NCBI RefSeq assembly: GCF_002929825.1
Contig: NZ_PJJN01000031.1
Location: forward strand, 1 to 64,000
Origin: Cryobacterium sp. Y29
GTDB taxonomy: Bacteria > Actinomycetota > Actinomycetes > Actinomycetales > Microbacteriaceae
Reading direction: 5' to 3'
Length of the DNA stretch: 64,000 nucleotides
The notes under the pieces are model-generated. The model was not told where the DNA came from. It saw only the letters and a program-made list of their open reading frames with translations, and did not search any database. Both the position numbers and the translations under genes were made by a program. Positions 27,501 through 34,913 of the stretch are shown here, one piece after another; the stretch's first letter is position 1; each line of letters starts with the position of its first letter.

Positions 27501-27597
27501 CGGGTTTACGGGTCTGTAGCGACAGCGTCTTGAGAGTTCGCTCAAGGTGTTTCGCGCCGTTTCGGGCGACAAGGATGGCGGTGACTCTCGGTTGCAT
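24583..27597 (-). CDS. giant GT2 glycosyltransferase with multi-spanning membrane domain
   Basis: A 1004-residue protein. Residues 1-300 form a family-2 glycosyltransferase: AILVARNGAKHLERTL, VDCGSSDAT, the QDSAPDP donor site, and GGFDPALSVVDDSLDFCVRV with the catalytic acidic residues. Residues of about 370-720 hold roughly ten membrane helices. A soluble region of about 150 residues and a last membrane helix near 900 follow, with a basic then acidic tail. It is probably an envelope polysaccharide enzyme that acts with the DUF5719 protein encoded immediately downstream. The whiB gene lies 167 bp upstream on the same strand. Confidence 0.88.
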   Translation of the reverse strand: MQPRVTAILVARNGAKHLERTLKTLSLQTRKPDIVITVDCGSSDATAQLLTEFGPTQFIAADADLHFGQAIAAAVRVTPPPTHDRELLWLLAQDSAPDPNALEVLVDALEIAPSVAVAGPKVMEWIAGEYIHNFGESMTPTGATVTLVESELDQGQHDGLSDVLAVSAGGLLVRHTVWEQLGGFDPALSVVDDSLDFCVRVRLAGYRVSVVPAARVASAGDGVAGPNQSSRGRLRRRRVRAERSAQLHRRLVYAPAWTLVFHWLSLLPLAFLRSIGQLLRKEPGAIVGEFAAAFGAAFNGMRVGNARRSFARTRTLGWDAIATLRVPSAEVRRRHSLKRESSLFGLHGDRPEIRFFSGGGAWTMLAAAVVGIIMMVPLLGADTLTGGGLLPLSPSLPELWASVGYGWRDLGLGFVGAADPFAAVVAVLGSIAFWSPSFALVLVYALAFPLAAVGAWMAATRLTDRGSLRALAAALWVLAPTFLIALATGRPAAILVHLLLPWLFFAWIAAARTWSASASAALLFAAVSASAPSLAPALLVGWLLSVALAGRRVMRFIGIPMPALALALPLILDRGLRGDWLALVADPGLPVPSGHAPTLQLLLGLPGSDGWAAVLDRFGIVGFDPQLFVPILLAPLAVLALLALLLPGARLASGAWLVALLGLGTALVANQLVLAAIGAEPVRVWSGSGLSLYWLGLVGALIIGLRSLRRFASTPGVVAALALAVVVLPLIGSLHVGTAVVREGTGQTQPAFVAAEAQIDNRVGTLKLTPQADGGLLASIERGVGATLNQQSTLDSTDQTLSIREKMLAELAGNLASRSGRDASADLAELGIRFIVLQPAGSSIDAADTALRTETALDGNSALAPVGDTEFGRLWQFGETDTAASTPIPARAGGVFGLVTLLIALTVVGSAVLLSLPIGAGREAVRQANRDAIRRAARADAKQKPRRVRRGKGSVASDLNADLDVPLGTDLEADLAIDRETGVGTGLEAPDGGTADSVEDDHAR

Positions 27598-27764
27598 AAC
27601 AGAACTAGCCTAAGTCGGGATCGGCGGGCGGCCCTGAACCGAGAGGGCGCGCCTCGAATATTGGCTGGGCGGATGCCGCAACATCCGTTCACACACCGCG
27701 TCGCGACAAGGGGCCGATCGGGAATCCGCTTGGAGCAGGCCGAGCGTTACTCGACGAGCGAACG

Positions 27765-28082
27765 CTAAGCGCGCTTACGCAGTTTTCGGCGCTCGCGCTC
27801 GGACAGGCCGCCCCAGATACCGAACCGTTCGTCATTGCCGAGCGCGTACTCGAGGCACTGGTTACGAACCTCGCAGCCGGAGCAGATTTTCTTAGCGTCG
27901 CGCGTGGAACCGCCCTTTTCGGGAAAGAAGGCCTCGGGGTCGGTCTGCGCGCAGAGCGAGTCGGCCTGCCAGGCCAACAGGTTTTCGTCACCGAGATCTT
28001 GTCGTATTCCCGGAACACCGAGGGTGACGGGGTCAACGAACCAGTCCTCTGGTACTCCGGAACGATAGTCAGGTATAGCCAT
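27765..28082 (-). CDS. WhiB-family iron-sulfur transcriptional regulator
   Basis: A 105-residue WhiB protein. Four cysteines at positions 44, 67, 70 and 76 (C-x22-C-x2-C-x5-C) bind a 4Fe-4S cluster. The GIWGG turn and the basic tail RERRKLRKRA are the sigma-factor and DNA-contacting elements. Size and the genomic partners point to the WhiB2/WhmD branch, which controls cell division and septation. GGGAG lies 5 nt before the ATG. The promoter is listed separately. WhiB proteins often regulate adjacent envelope genes, which fits the downstream GT2-DUF5719 pair. Confidence 0.95.
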   Translation of the reverse strand: MAIPDYRSGVPEDWFVDPVTLGVPGIRQDLGDENLLAWQADSLCAQTDPEAFFPEKGGSTRDAKKICSGCEVRNQCLEYALGNDERFGIWGGLSERERRKLRKRA

Positions 28083-28125
28083 ATCGTCTCCCAGCGCTCG
28101 CTCCGCACCGTTTAGTGCTGTACCT

Positions 28126-28155
28126 AATTACACCGGTGTAATTCGATAACGTCAA
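28126..28155 (-). promoter_or_regulatory. whiB promoter with overlapping 18-bp palindrome
   Basis: On the minus strand TTGACG (28155-28150) is followed after 17 bp by TGTAAT (28132-28127), a good sigma-70-type promoter. The -10 region is embedded in a perfect 18-bp palindrome, AATTACACCGGTGTAATT (28126-28143). A dimeric repressor or autoregulator binding there would block the promoter. The ATG lies about 45 bp downstream of the -10. Confidence 0.7.
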
Positions 28156-28299
28156 GTCGCAGATCGTAAACCCTCAACACGGGCTAGAGGGTTACGACGC
28201 GCCGACGGTGACGACGAATTCGCACATTCGAGGGCAGCAGGCGCATTGCAATGTTGCGAACGTAGCACGATCAGACCCGGGGTCGGCGTGTCGCTGCCC

Positions 28300-29265
28300 T
28301 CAGCGCACGAAGGCGCGCGAGGAATCCCAGGCGCTCTGCACCATCTGCTCGAGGGTGTGGCTCATGCTCCAGCGCAGATCACGGGCCGCGAGCGCGCCGG
28401 AGGCCACGATGCGATCCGGGTCACCGGCGCGGCGTGGGCCGATCTCTGGCACGAAGTCGATACCGGTGACTCGGCGCACGCTCGCCATGATTTCACCGAC
28501 CGAGACGCCGTCGCCACTGCCGAGGTTGTAGACCGGCTCGATCGCGTCGCCGGCGTCGAGGCGGCGGGCTGCGGCGACGTGCGAGAGCGCGAGGTCGGCC
28601 ACGTGGATGTAATCGCGCACGCAGGTTCCGTCGGGCGTGGCATAGTCGTCGCCGTTGATGCGCGGGGTGCGCCCATCGAGCAGCGCGGCGAAGATCAGAG
28701 GGAAGAGGTTGTGCGGGCTGGTGTCGCACAGGGCGAGGTCACCGGAGCCGACGACGTTGAAGTAACGCAGCGAGGTGTGGCGCAGCCCGGTTGCGACGGC
28801 CTGATCGCGCAGCAGCCATTCGCCGATCAGCTTGGATTCGCCGTAGGGCGACTCCGGGTTCTTCGGTGTGTCTTCGGTGACGAGGTCCGTGCGCGGCGTG
28901 CCGTAGACGGCAGCGCTCGATGAGAACACGATACGGTCGATCTCGGCCGAGTTCATGGCGGCGAGTAGCGTGGCGGTGGCCGTCACATTCTGTTCGTAGG
29001 TGTGCAACGGGCGCTGCACCGAGACGCCGGCGTACTTGAATCCGGCAACATGCACGACGCCGCTCACGTGATGCTTGTGAAAGGCCTGCGACAGGGTTCC
29101 ACCGTCGAGCACATTCGCCCGAATGAACGGGACCCCGGCCGGCACAAACGACTCGTGGCCGCTCGAGAGGTCATCGAGCACGACCACGTCGAGGCCTTCA
29201 GCCTGGAACGCACGCACCACGTGGGATCCGATGTAGCCCGCTCCGCCGGTTACCAACCATGCCAT
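28300..29265 (-). CDS. galE: UDP-glucose 4-epimerase
   Basis: A 321-residue extended SDR that interconverts UDP-glucose and UDP-galactose. The NAD motif is TGGAGYIGSH at the N-terminus. Catalytic Ser is in FSSSAAVYG, Tyr-x3-Lys in YGESK near residue 143, and LRYFNVVGS and GTCVRDYIHVADLA are classical GalE blocks. Length is typical. It probably supplies UDP-galactose for the surface polysaccharides encoded nearby. The gene stands alone on the minus strand, with a tiny membrane protein gene upstream. Confidence 0.95.
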   Translation of the reverse strand: MAWLVTGGAGYIGSHVVRAFQAEGLDVVVLDDLSSGHESFVPAGVPFIRANVLDGGTLSQAFHKHHVSGVVHVAGFKYAGVSVQRPLHTYEQNVTATATLLAAMNSAEIDRIVFSSSAAVYGTPRTDLVTEDTPKNPESPYGESKLIGEWLLRDQAVATGLRHTSLRYFNVVGSGDLALCDTSPHNLFPLIFAALLDGRTPRINGDDYATPDGTCVRDYIHVADLALSHVAAARRLDAGDAIEPVYNLGSGDGVSVGEIMASVRRVTGIDFVPEIGPRRAGDPDRIVASGALAARDLRWSMSHTLEQMVQSAWDSSRAFVR

Positions 29266-29312
29266 GACGCCCCGTTCGTTCGTGCGACACTCGGGTGCGC
29301 CACCGCTACAGG

Positions 29313-29453
29313 CTAGCGCCAGCGAACCGCGGCATCGTACTCGTCGGCCATCAGGGGTGCTCTGCGGCCAGAGCTATCGCGCCGAATGGCGCGAATCGTG
29401 CCAACGATTGCGGTGACGGCGAGAGCTGTGAGGAGGAAAAAGAGAATGAACAT
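29313..29453 (-). CDS. 46-residue single-pass membrane protein
   Basis: A small frame with one hydrophobic helix (FILFFLLTALAVTAIVGTI), then a basic stretch RAIRRDSSGRR and a short acidic tail ending DAAVRWR. On the minus strand the ATG at 29453 has only A/T-rich context upstream and no clear ribosome-binding site. Codons are GC-rich in the third position after the helix. Short proteins of this design are common in Microbacteriaceae. It could share a promoter region with the divergent AraC-type regulator. Confidence 0.55.
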   Translation of the reverse strand: MFILFFLLTALAVTAIVGTIRAIRRDSSGRRAPLMADEYDAAVRWR

Positions 29454-29545
29454 GGCAGAAATTCTATGAATTGTGCTTTTCTGCCGCGAGTGGCAGAGTC
29501 GTCACTGTTTGATACATTCCTGCCAATGTTGACGAGAGGATGCTC

Positions 29546-30502
29546 ATGCTCCAGAAGATCGTCTGCGTCACCCTCCCGGGTCTGGCGCCGTTTGAATTCG
29601 GCGTGATCTGCGAGGTGTTCGGTATCGACCGCAGCGCCCAGGGCGGGCCCTTGTTCGACTTTCACGTCGTGGCCGCCGAACCCGGACCGATCCGCACCAA
29701 GATCGGCTTCGACATCGTCGTGCACGACAACCTGTCAGCCGCGGCCGATGCCGACCTCATCGCCATTCCCGGCTACGAACAAGGCGAGTCCGTCGACCCG
29801 CGCGTGCTGCAGGTGGTGCGCGACGCTGAAGCCCGCGGCGCCTGGGTGCTCAGCGTCTGCAGCGGTGCATTCGTGCTCGCCCAGGCCGGCATCCTCAATG
29901 GCCGCCGCAGCACCACCCACTGGATGTACACCGACGCCCTCGCCCGCTCGTTTCCCGAGACGACCGTCGACCCCGATGTTCTGTTCGTCGACGACAGCCA
30001 CGTCGTCACCGGGGCCGGCACCGCCGCGGGCATCGACGCCGCGCTGCACATCGTGCGCACCGAACTCGGCGTGACGGCCGCCAACGTCATCGCCCGCCGC
30101 ATGGTCGTGCCGCCGCAGCGCGACGGCGGGCAGTCGCAGTACATCGAAGCGTCGGTCGTCGACTGCCAGAACGAATCCTTCGCCGCCGTCACCGAGTGGA
30201 TGCTGCGCCACCTCGACCAGGACTTACCGGTCGACCTGCTCGCCCGCCAGTCGCTCATGTCGCCGCGCACCTTCGCGCGCCGGTTTCGTGCCGAGCTCGG
30301 CACGACGCCCACCCGCTGGCTCAACCGGCAGCGGCTGCTGCGGGCGCAGGAACTACTCGAAGACTCCTCGCGCAGCCTCGAAGCAATCGCCGTCGATACC
30401 GGTTTCGGCGGAGCCGCCGTGATGCGTCACCACTTTCTGCAGGTGCTGCACACCACTCCCACCGCCTACCGCCGGGCCTTCGGCCCCCGCAGGGTCGGCT
30501 AG
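29546..30502 (+). CDS. GlxA-like AraC-family transcriptional regulator
   Basis: A 318-residue regulator. Residues 1-170 form a DJ-1/PfpI-type class I amidotransferase-like sensor domain (GLAPFEFGVICEVFG, LIAIPGYE, the Cys elbow VCSGAFVLA). Residues of about 215-315 hold two helix-turn-helix motifs of AraC type (LARQSLMSPRTFARRFR and IAVDTGFGGAAVMRHHF, then PTAYRRAF). The first in-frame ATG at 29540 directly abuts GAGAGG, so the second ATG at 29546, with 6-nt spacing, is the better start. No target genes can be inferred with confidence. Confidence 0.92.
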   Translation: MLQKIVCVTLPGLAPFEFGVICEVFGIDRSAQGGPLFDFHVVAAEPGPIRTKIGFDIVVHDNLSAAADADLIAIPGYEQGESVDPRVLQVVRDAEARGAWVLSVCSGAFVLAQAGILNGRRSTTHWMYTDALARSFPETTVDPDVLFVDDSHVVTGAGTAAGIDAALHIVRTELGVTAANVIARRMVVPPQRDGGQSQYIEASVVDCQNESFAAVTEWMLRHLDQDLPVDLLARQSLMSPRTFARRFRAELGTTPTRWLNRQRLLRAQELLEDSSRSLEAIAVDTGFGGAAVMRHHFLQVLHTTPTAYRRAFGPRRVG

Positions 30503-30537
30503 TCGATCGGGCGTGCCGGTATTCGTCGAGATCCGGG

Positions 30538-31848
30538 CTACGCACCGGGCATCGCGAGAAAGACCTCGCCGGTGCCGGCGAACGTCAGGGTGCCCTCATC
30601 CGGCGTGATGTATACGGCCTGGCCGTGCTTGAGCGGTCGCGACGACGCGCCGCCCGCGATGAGAAATCCGCCGGCCGTGCAGATCGCGATGGCCGGGCCG
30701 GTGAGGGTGACCTGTCGCATCGTGACGGGCGCCGGCGACGTGGCGTCGGCATCCGCGTGAATGCGCACGAGCTCGAAGTCGGCAACCCCGGGCCGATACC
30801 GCGAGACGCCGTCCGCGAGAATGATCGGAGCGAGCAGCGGCGACGTCGCCGGAGTGAAGTCGAGCACCGCGAGCAGCTCCTCGATGTCGATGTGTTTGGG
30901 GGTGAGCCCGCCGCGCAACACGTTGTCGGAGGCGGCCATCACCTCCACGCCGAGTCCGGACAGATACGCGTGGATGCTGCCGGCCGGCAGATACAACACC
31001 TCACCACGCTTCAGGGAAACCCGGTTCAGCAGCAAAGCGAGCACGATTCCGGGGTCGCCGGGGTACTCGGCGGCGAGCACGCGCACCGCCGCCAGCTCAT
31101 TCGCGTAGCCGATGATTGCTCCCCCTCCGGCTAGGAACTTGGCGTGCTGGGCGAGCAGGACCACCCGTTCGACCAGCCATTTCACCTCGCCGGAGTCGCC
31201 TCCGCGGCCGTCTCGCAACAGCCAGTCCACGGTGTCGCGCAGGCCCTCGGCCAGGTGTTGCTCGAGCAGGTCGATGGCGGCGGCCTGCGGGTTCTCGTTC
31301 GCGAGGTCGAGCAGGCGCAGCTCGGCGATGATGCCGCGCACCTCGGCGAGCGGGCGGAACCCGCAGAGCGCTTCGAACGTGTCGCTGAGCGCAAAGAGAA
31401 GTTCGGGCTTGTGGAAAGGGTCGCGGTAGTTGCGGTTGCCGGCGTCGACGGCGATTCCGGCCTCGTTCTCAAGCGCGAACCCCGCACGGGCCTGTTCGGT
31501 CGTCGGGTGCGCCTGCAGCGACAGCGGGCGTCCCGCGGCCAAAATTTTCAGGAGGAACGGTAGGCGCGGGGCAGTCGTAGCCGCCGTGGCCGAGCCGGCG
31601 GTATCCGCTTGCCGCGTCGCCCAGTCCGCTCCGAGTGCCACCGCCGGCGAAGCCGCGATCCAGCCAGCGAGGTCGGTGGAACCGCCCGCCTGCTCCGCGT
31701 CCTCGATCACCGATGGAGAGCCGGCGTGGGCCCCGAGCCAGAGCTCGGCCTCCGGCCCGCCCGACGGCGTATGACCGAGCAGATCGGCGATGGCGTGTGT
31801 GGAGCCCCAGGCGTAATCGCGCGGGGTATTGGTGATGCCCACAAACAT
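30538..31848 (-). CDS. manA: mannose-6-phosphate isomerase, class I
   Basis: A 436-residue zinc enzyme that interconverts fructose-6-phosphate and mannose-6-phosphate, feeding GDP-mannose synthesis. The N-terminal block NTPRDYAWGS, then PFLLKILAAGRPLSLQAHPT with metal ligands Gln and His, YRDPFHKPELLFAL, and the catalytic segment PAGSIHAYLSG with RGGLTPKHID are all present. AAGGAG precedes the ATG at 31848 by 6 nt, so the 13 residues upstream in the open frame are not used. It is divergent from the acyl-CoA dehydrogenase gene. Confidence 0.95.
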   Translation of the reverse strand: MFVGITNTPRDYAWGSTHAIADLLGHTPSGGPEAELWLGAHAGSPSVIEDAEQAGGSTDLAGWIAASPAVALGADWATRQADTAGSATAATTAPRLPFLLKILAAGRPLSLQAHPTTEQARAGFALENEAGIAVDAGNRNYRDPFHKPELLFALSDTFEALCGFRPLAEVRGIIAELRLLDLANENPQAAAIDLLEQHLAEGLRDTVDWLLRDGRGGDSGEVKWLVERVVLLAQHAKFLAGGGAIIGYANELAAVRVLAAEYPGDPGIVLALLLNRVSLKRGEVLYLPAGSIHAYLSGLGVEVMAASDNVLRGGLTPKHIDIEELLAVLDFTPATSPLLAPIILADGVSRYRPGVADFELVRIHADADATSPAPVTMRQVTLTGPAIAICTAGGFLIAGGASSRPLKHGQAVYITPDEGTLTFAGTGEVFLAMPGA

Positions 31849-31971
31849 TTTCGGCTCCTTCGTATGCTGTTTAGACCAAACTACCAACCGACTTCGATCA
31901 TCCAGCCAACGACCCTAGGCTGACGGCTAGACCGGTTGCGTATCGGCCGCCTATTTTGCAACGGAGCATCC

Positions 31972-33150
31972 ATGACCTTTGAGCTACTCGGCAGCGACAT
32001 CTTCGGCTATGAAAACCTTCTCACCGCGCCCGAGCAGGGGGCCATCCTGAAGCTGCGCGCCTACCTCGACCAGGAGGTTCGCCCCATCGCGAACGGATGC
32101 TGGGAGCGCGCCGAATTCCCCGCCCAGATCATCAAGCCGCTCGCCGAGCTCGGTGTGTATTCCTTCGGCTGGGACGAAACGAAACCGTTTACGAATTCAG
32201 CCGTGTTCCGTGGCTTCGCGGCTTTAGAACTGGCACGAGTGGATGCATCCGTTGCCACCTTCGTCGGCGTGCAGAACGGGCTGTCGGCCGGGTCGATTGC
32301 GGCCTGCGGCTCCGCCGAGCAGCGCGCCGAGTGGATTCCGCGCCTCGCCTCGGGCGAGATCGTGGGAGCGTTCGGGCTGACCGAGCCGCTTAGCGGCTCC
32401 GATGCGGCGCAGGGCCTGCGTACCACCGCCACCCGCACGGGTGACACCTGGACCTTGAACGGCGCCAAGCGCTGGATCGGCAACGCCACCTTCAGCGACG
32501 TGACCATCATCTGGGCCAAGGACACCGCCGACAACCAGGTCAAGGGTTTCATCGTCCCCACCGACACTGCCGGCTACTCGGCCACCAAGATCGAGGGCAA
32601 GATCAGCCTGCGCACGGTGCAGAACGCTGACATCACCCTGACCGACGTGGTCGTTCCCGAGAGCCTGCGCCTGCAGAACGCCAATTCGTTCAAGGACACC
32701 GCCAAGGTGCTGCGGGCCACGCGCGCCGAGGTGTCCTGGGCGGCCGTCGGCAACGCTATCGGCGCCTACGATGCGGCCGTGGCCTATTCGAAAAATCGCG
32801 AACAGTTCGGCAAGGCCATCGGCGGTCATCAGCTCGTGCAGGATCTGCTGGTGAAGAGCCTCGGCAACATCACCGCGAGCCTCGGCATGGTCGTGCGGGT
32901 ATCGCAGCTGCAAGACGAAGGTGTGCAGCGCGACGAGCACTCCGCGCTGACCAAGGCCTACACGACCAGTCGCATGCGGGAGAGCGTGGCGTGGTGCCGC
33001 GAGCTGTTCGGCGGTAACGGCGTGACCCTCGAGTACAACGTGGCGCGGCACTTCGCCGACGCCGAGGCCATCTACTCCTACGAGGGAACCCAGGAGATGA
33101 ACACCCTCATCGTGGGCCGTACCATCACCGGCCAGGCCGCCTTCGTCTGA
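31972..33150 (+). CDS. acyl-CoA dehydrogenase (glutaryl-CoA dehydrogenase-like)
   Basis: A 392-residue FAD enzyme that oxidises an acyl-CoA thioester at the alpha-beta bond. Family blocks are GAFGLTEPLSGSDA for flavin binding, RWIGNATFSDV, YSKNREQFGKAIGGHQLVQDLL, and the catalytic Glu in YSYEGTQEMN, a position typical of the glutaryl-CoA/isobutyryl group. A GGAG motif lies 6 nt before the ATG at 31972, so the first 12 residues of the open frame (from 31936) are rejected. The next gene starts 69 bp downstream on the same strand. True substrate unknown. Confidence 0.9.
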   Translation: MTFELLGSDIFGYENLLTAPEQGAILKLRAYLDQEVRPIANGCWERAEFPAQIIKPLAELGVYSFGWDETKPFTNSAVFRGFAALELARVDASVATFVGVQNGLSAGSIAACGSAEQRAEWIPRLASGEIVGAFGLTEPLSGSDAAQGLRTTATRTGDTWTLNGAKRWIGNATFSDVTIIWAKDTADNQVKGFIVPTDTAGYSATKIEGKISLRTVQNADITLTDVVVPESLRLQNANSFKDTAKVLRATRAEVSWAAVGNAIGAYDAAVAYSKNREQFGKAIGGHQLVQDLLVKSLGNITASLGMVVRVSQLQDEGVQRDEHSALTKAYTTSRMRESVAWCRELFGGNGVTLEYNVARHFADAEAIYSYEGTQEMNTLIVGRTITGQAAFV

Positions 33151-33219
33151 GCCAACGGCCCCGAAAGCGCCGGCCCCGGGATACGGTGTCGGAATGAGAC
33201 CACAGCAGCGCGGCCCGGC

Positions 33220-34689
33220 GTGACCACCGACCAGGGGCTCGACGCGATCGTTGTCGGATCCGGCCCGAATGGCCTTGCCGCCGCCGTCACCCTCGCCCGC
33301 GCCGGCCTCAGGGTGCGCGTCTACGAGCGCAACCCGCAGATTGGCGGCGGGGCGGCGACCGCCGAACTCACCCTGCACGGGTTCCGCCACGACGTGGGGA
33401 GCGCCGTGCATCCGCTCGCGCTCGCCTCCGAGTTCTTTCAGAAGTTCGGCCTCAAGGACCGCATCGAACTTAAAGTTCCCGAGATCTCCTTCGGGCATCC
33501 GCTGCCCGGCGGCCGCGCCGGCGTGGCCTGGCACGATATCGAACGCACTGCCAGCGGCCTCGGGCGCGACGGTCCGGCCTGGCTGCGGCTGCTGGGGCCG
33601 CTCGTGCAGAATATCAACGCCATCGCCGAGCTCACCGGGGATGCGCTGCTGCGCGTACCGCGGCATCCGCTCATGCTGGCCCGCTTCGGGCTGCGCACCC
33701 TCGAGCAGGGCAGCCCGGCCTGGAACTGGCGCTTCTCCGGCGTGACCGCGCCGGCGCTGCTCACCGGAACGTTCGCCCACTCGATCGGGCGGCTGCCGAG
33801 CCCCTCGACCGCCGGTGCCGGGCTCACCCTCGCCGCGCACGCGCACGCTCGGGGCTGGCCCATTCCGATCGGAGGAAGCGGCGCCATCGTGCAGGCTCTC
33901 GCCGACGACCTGCTCGCGCACGGCGGCGAAATCGTGACGGATGCCAACATCACCAGCCTGAAAGAGCTCCCGCCGGCCCGCATCGTGCTGCTTGACGTGA
34001 CGCCGCGCGCCCTTGTCGACCTCGCCGACGGGGCATTGCCCGCTCGCTACGCCGCATCGCTCAGGAGCTTTCGTTACGGTAACGCGGTCGCCAAGGTGGA
34101 TTTCGCGCTCTCCGAACCGGTTCCCTTCACCGCGACCGACCTGCGGCGAGCGCCGACCCTGCACGTGGGCGGCACCCGCGCCGACCAGGCACGCGCCGAG
34201 AACGCCGTCGCCCGCGGACGGCACGCTGAGTTCCCCTATGTGCTCGCCGCGCAGCCGAGCATTCTCGACGCCACGCGCGCTCCCGCCGGAAAACACACCC
34301 TCTGGGCCTACACGCATGTGCCGGCGGGCTCCACCCACGACCAGACCGAGCAGATCACCCGACAGATCGAACGCTTCGCCCCGGGATTTCGCGACACCAT
34401 CCTTGCCTCCTACAGCCAGACGGCCGCGCAAATGCAGAACCACAATCCCAATCACGTCGGCGGCGATATCGCGGCCGGAGCGATCAGTATGACCCAGCTC
34501 GTGCGCCGCCCGGTGCTCTCCGGCGACCCGTGGCGTACCCCACTCGCCGGTGTCTACCTGTGCTCCTCGTCGACTTCTCCCGGCCCGGGCGTGCACGGCA
34601 TGTGCGGCTACCGCGCCGCCCTGAGCGCCCTGGCCCACGAATACAACGTCGTTGACCCGCCGGACCTCACTCCCCGTCAGGGCAACTAG
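33220..34689 (+). CDS. FAD-dependent oxidoreductase, phytoene-desaturase-like
   Basis: A 489-residue flavoprotein starting with GTG. The dinucleotide fold VVGSGPNGLAAAVTLARAG and YERN at the N-terminus, GGGAATAELTLHGFRHDVGSAVHP, and the C-terminal STSPGPGVHGMCGYRAA flavin-binding block define the CrtI/NAD(P)-FAD amine-oxidase-like group. No other carotenoid genes are present, so the substrate is open. It may be co-transcribed with the acyl-CoA dehydrogenase. Confidence 0.88.
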   Translation: MTTDQGLDAIVVGSGPNGLAAAVTLARAGLRVRVYERNPQIGGGAATAELTLHGFRHDVGSAVHPLALASEFFQKFGLKDRIELKVPEISFGHPLPGGRAGVAWHDIERTASGLGRDGPAWLRLLGPLVQNINAIAELTGDALLRVPRHPLMLARFGLRTLEQGSPAWNWRFSGVTAPALLTGTFAHSIGRLPSPSTAGAGLTLAAHAHARGWPIPIGGSGAIVQALADDLLAHGGEIVTDANITSLKELPPARIVLLDVTPRALVDLADGALPARYAASLRSFRYGNAVAKVDFALSEPVPFTATDLRRAPTLHVGGTRADQARAENAVARGRHAEFPYVLAAQPSILDATRAPAGKHTLWAYTHVPAGSTHDQTEQITRQIERFAPGFRDTILASYSQTAAQMQNHNPNHVGGDIAAGAISMTQLVRRPVLSGDPWRTPLAGVYLCSSSTSPGPGVHGMCGYRAALSALAHEYNVVDPPDLTPRQGN

Positions 34690-34731
34690 GGTCCATCCCG
34701 CTGCCAAGTCGACCACGAAACGTCACATGCC

Positions 34732-34828
34732 GCGCATAACTCCTGCAATTTCTCTCTGCTCGGGAAGACATCCCCGTAATTCCGGGCACGTCGTGGGAGC
34801 ACCCCCAGGAATTGCAGGAGTTATGCGC
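34732..34828. repeat. 19-bp perfect inverted repeat enclosing 59 bp
   Basis: GCGCATAACTCCTGCAATT (34732-34750) is exactly complementary to 34810-34828. The interior holds a shorter pair around CCCCGTAATTCCGGG. It lies in the 224-bp gap between the FAD oxidoreductase and the first O-antigen ligase. It may be a large terminator, a MITE-like remnant or a structured RNA. Confidence 0.85.
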
Positions 34829-34913
34829 CCTGGCCCATAGAGACCGACCGGGCCGAGGGCCACGCCGACCAGCGGCGCGGAACCCGGCGCAGCAACACCG
34901 GTAATCTGAAACC

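Noticed and set aside
32224..34716. 830-codon minus-strand frame
   Set aside because: Antisense across both the acyl-CoA dehydrogenase and the FAD oxidoreductase, which have strong motifs on the plus strand.
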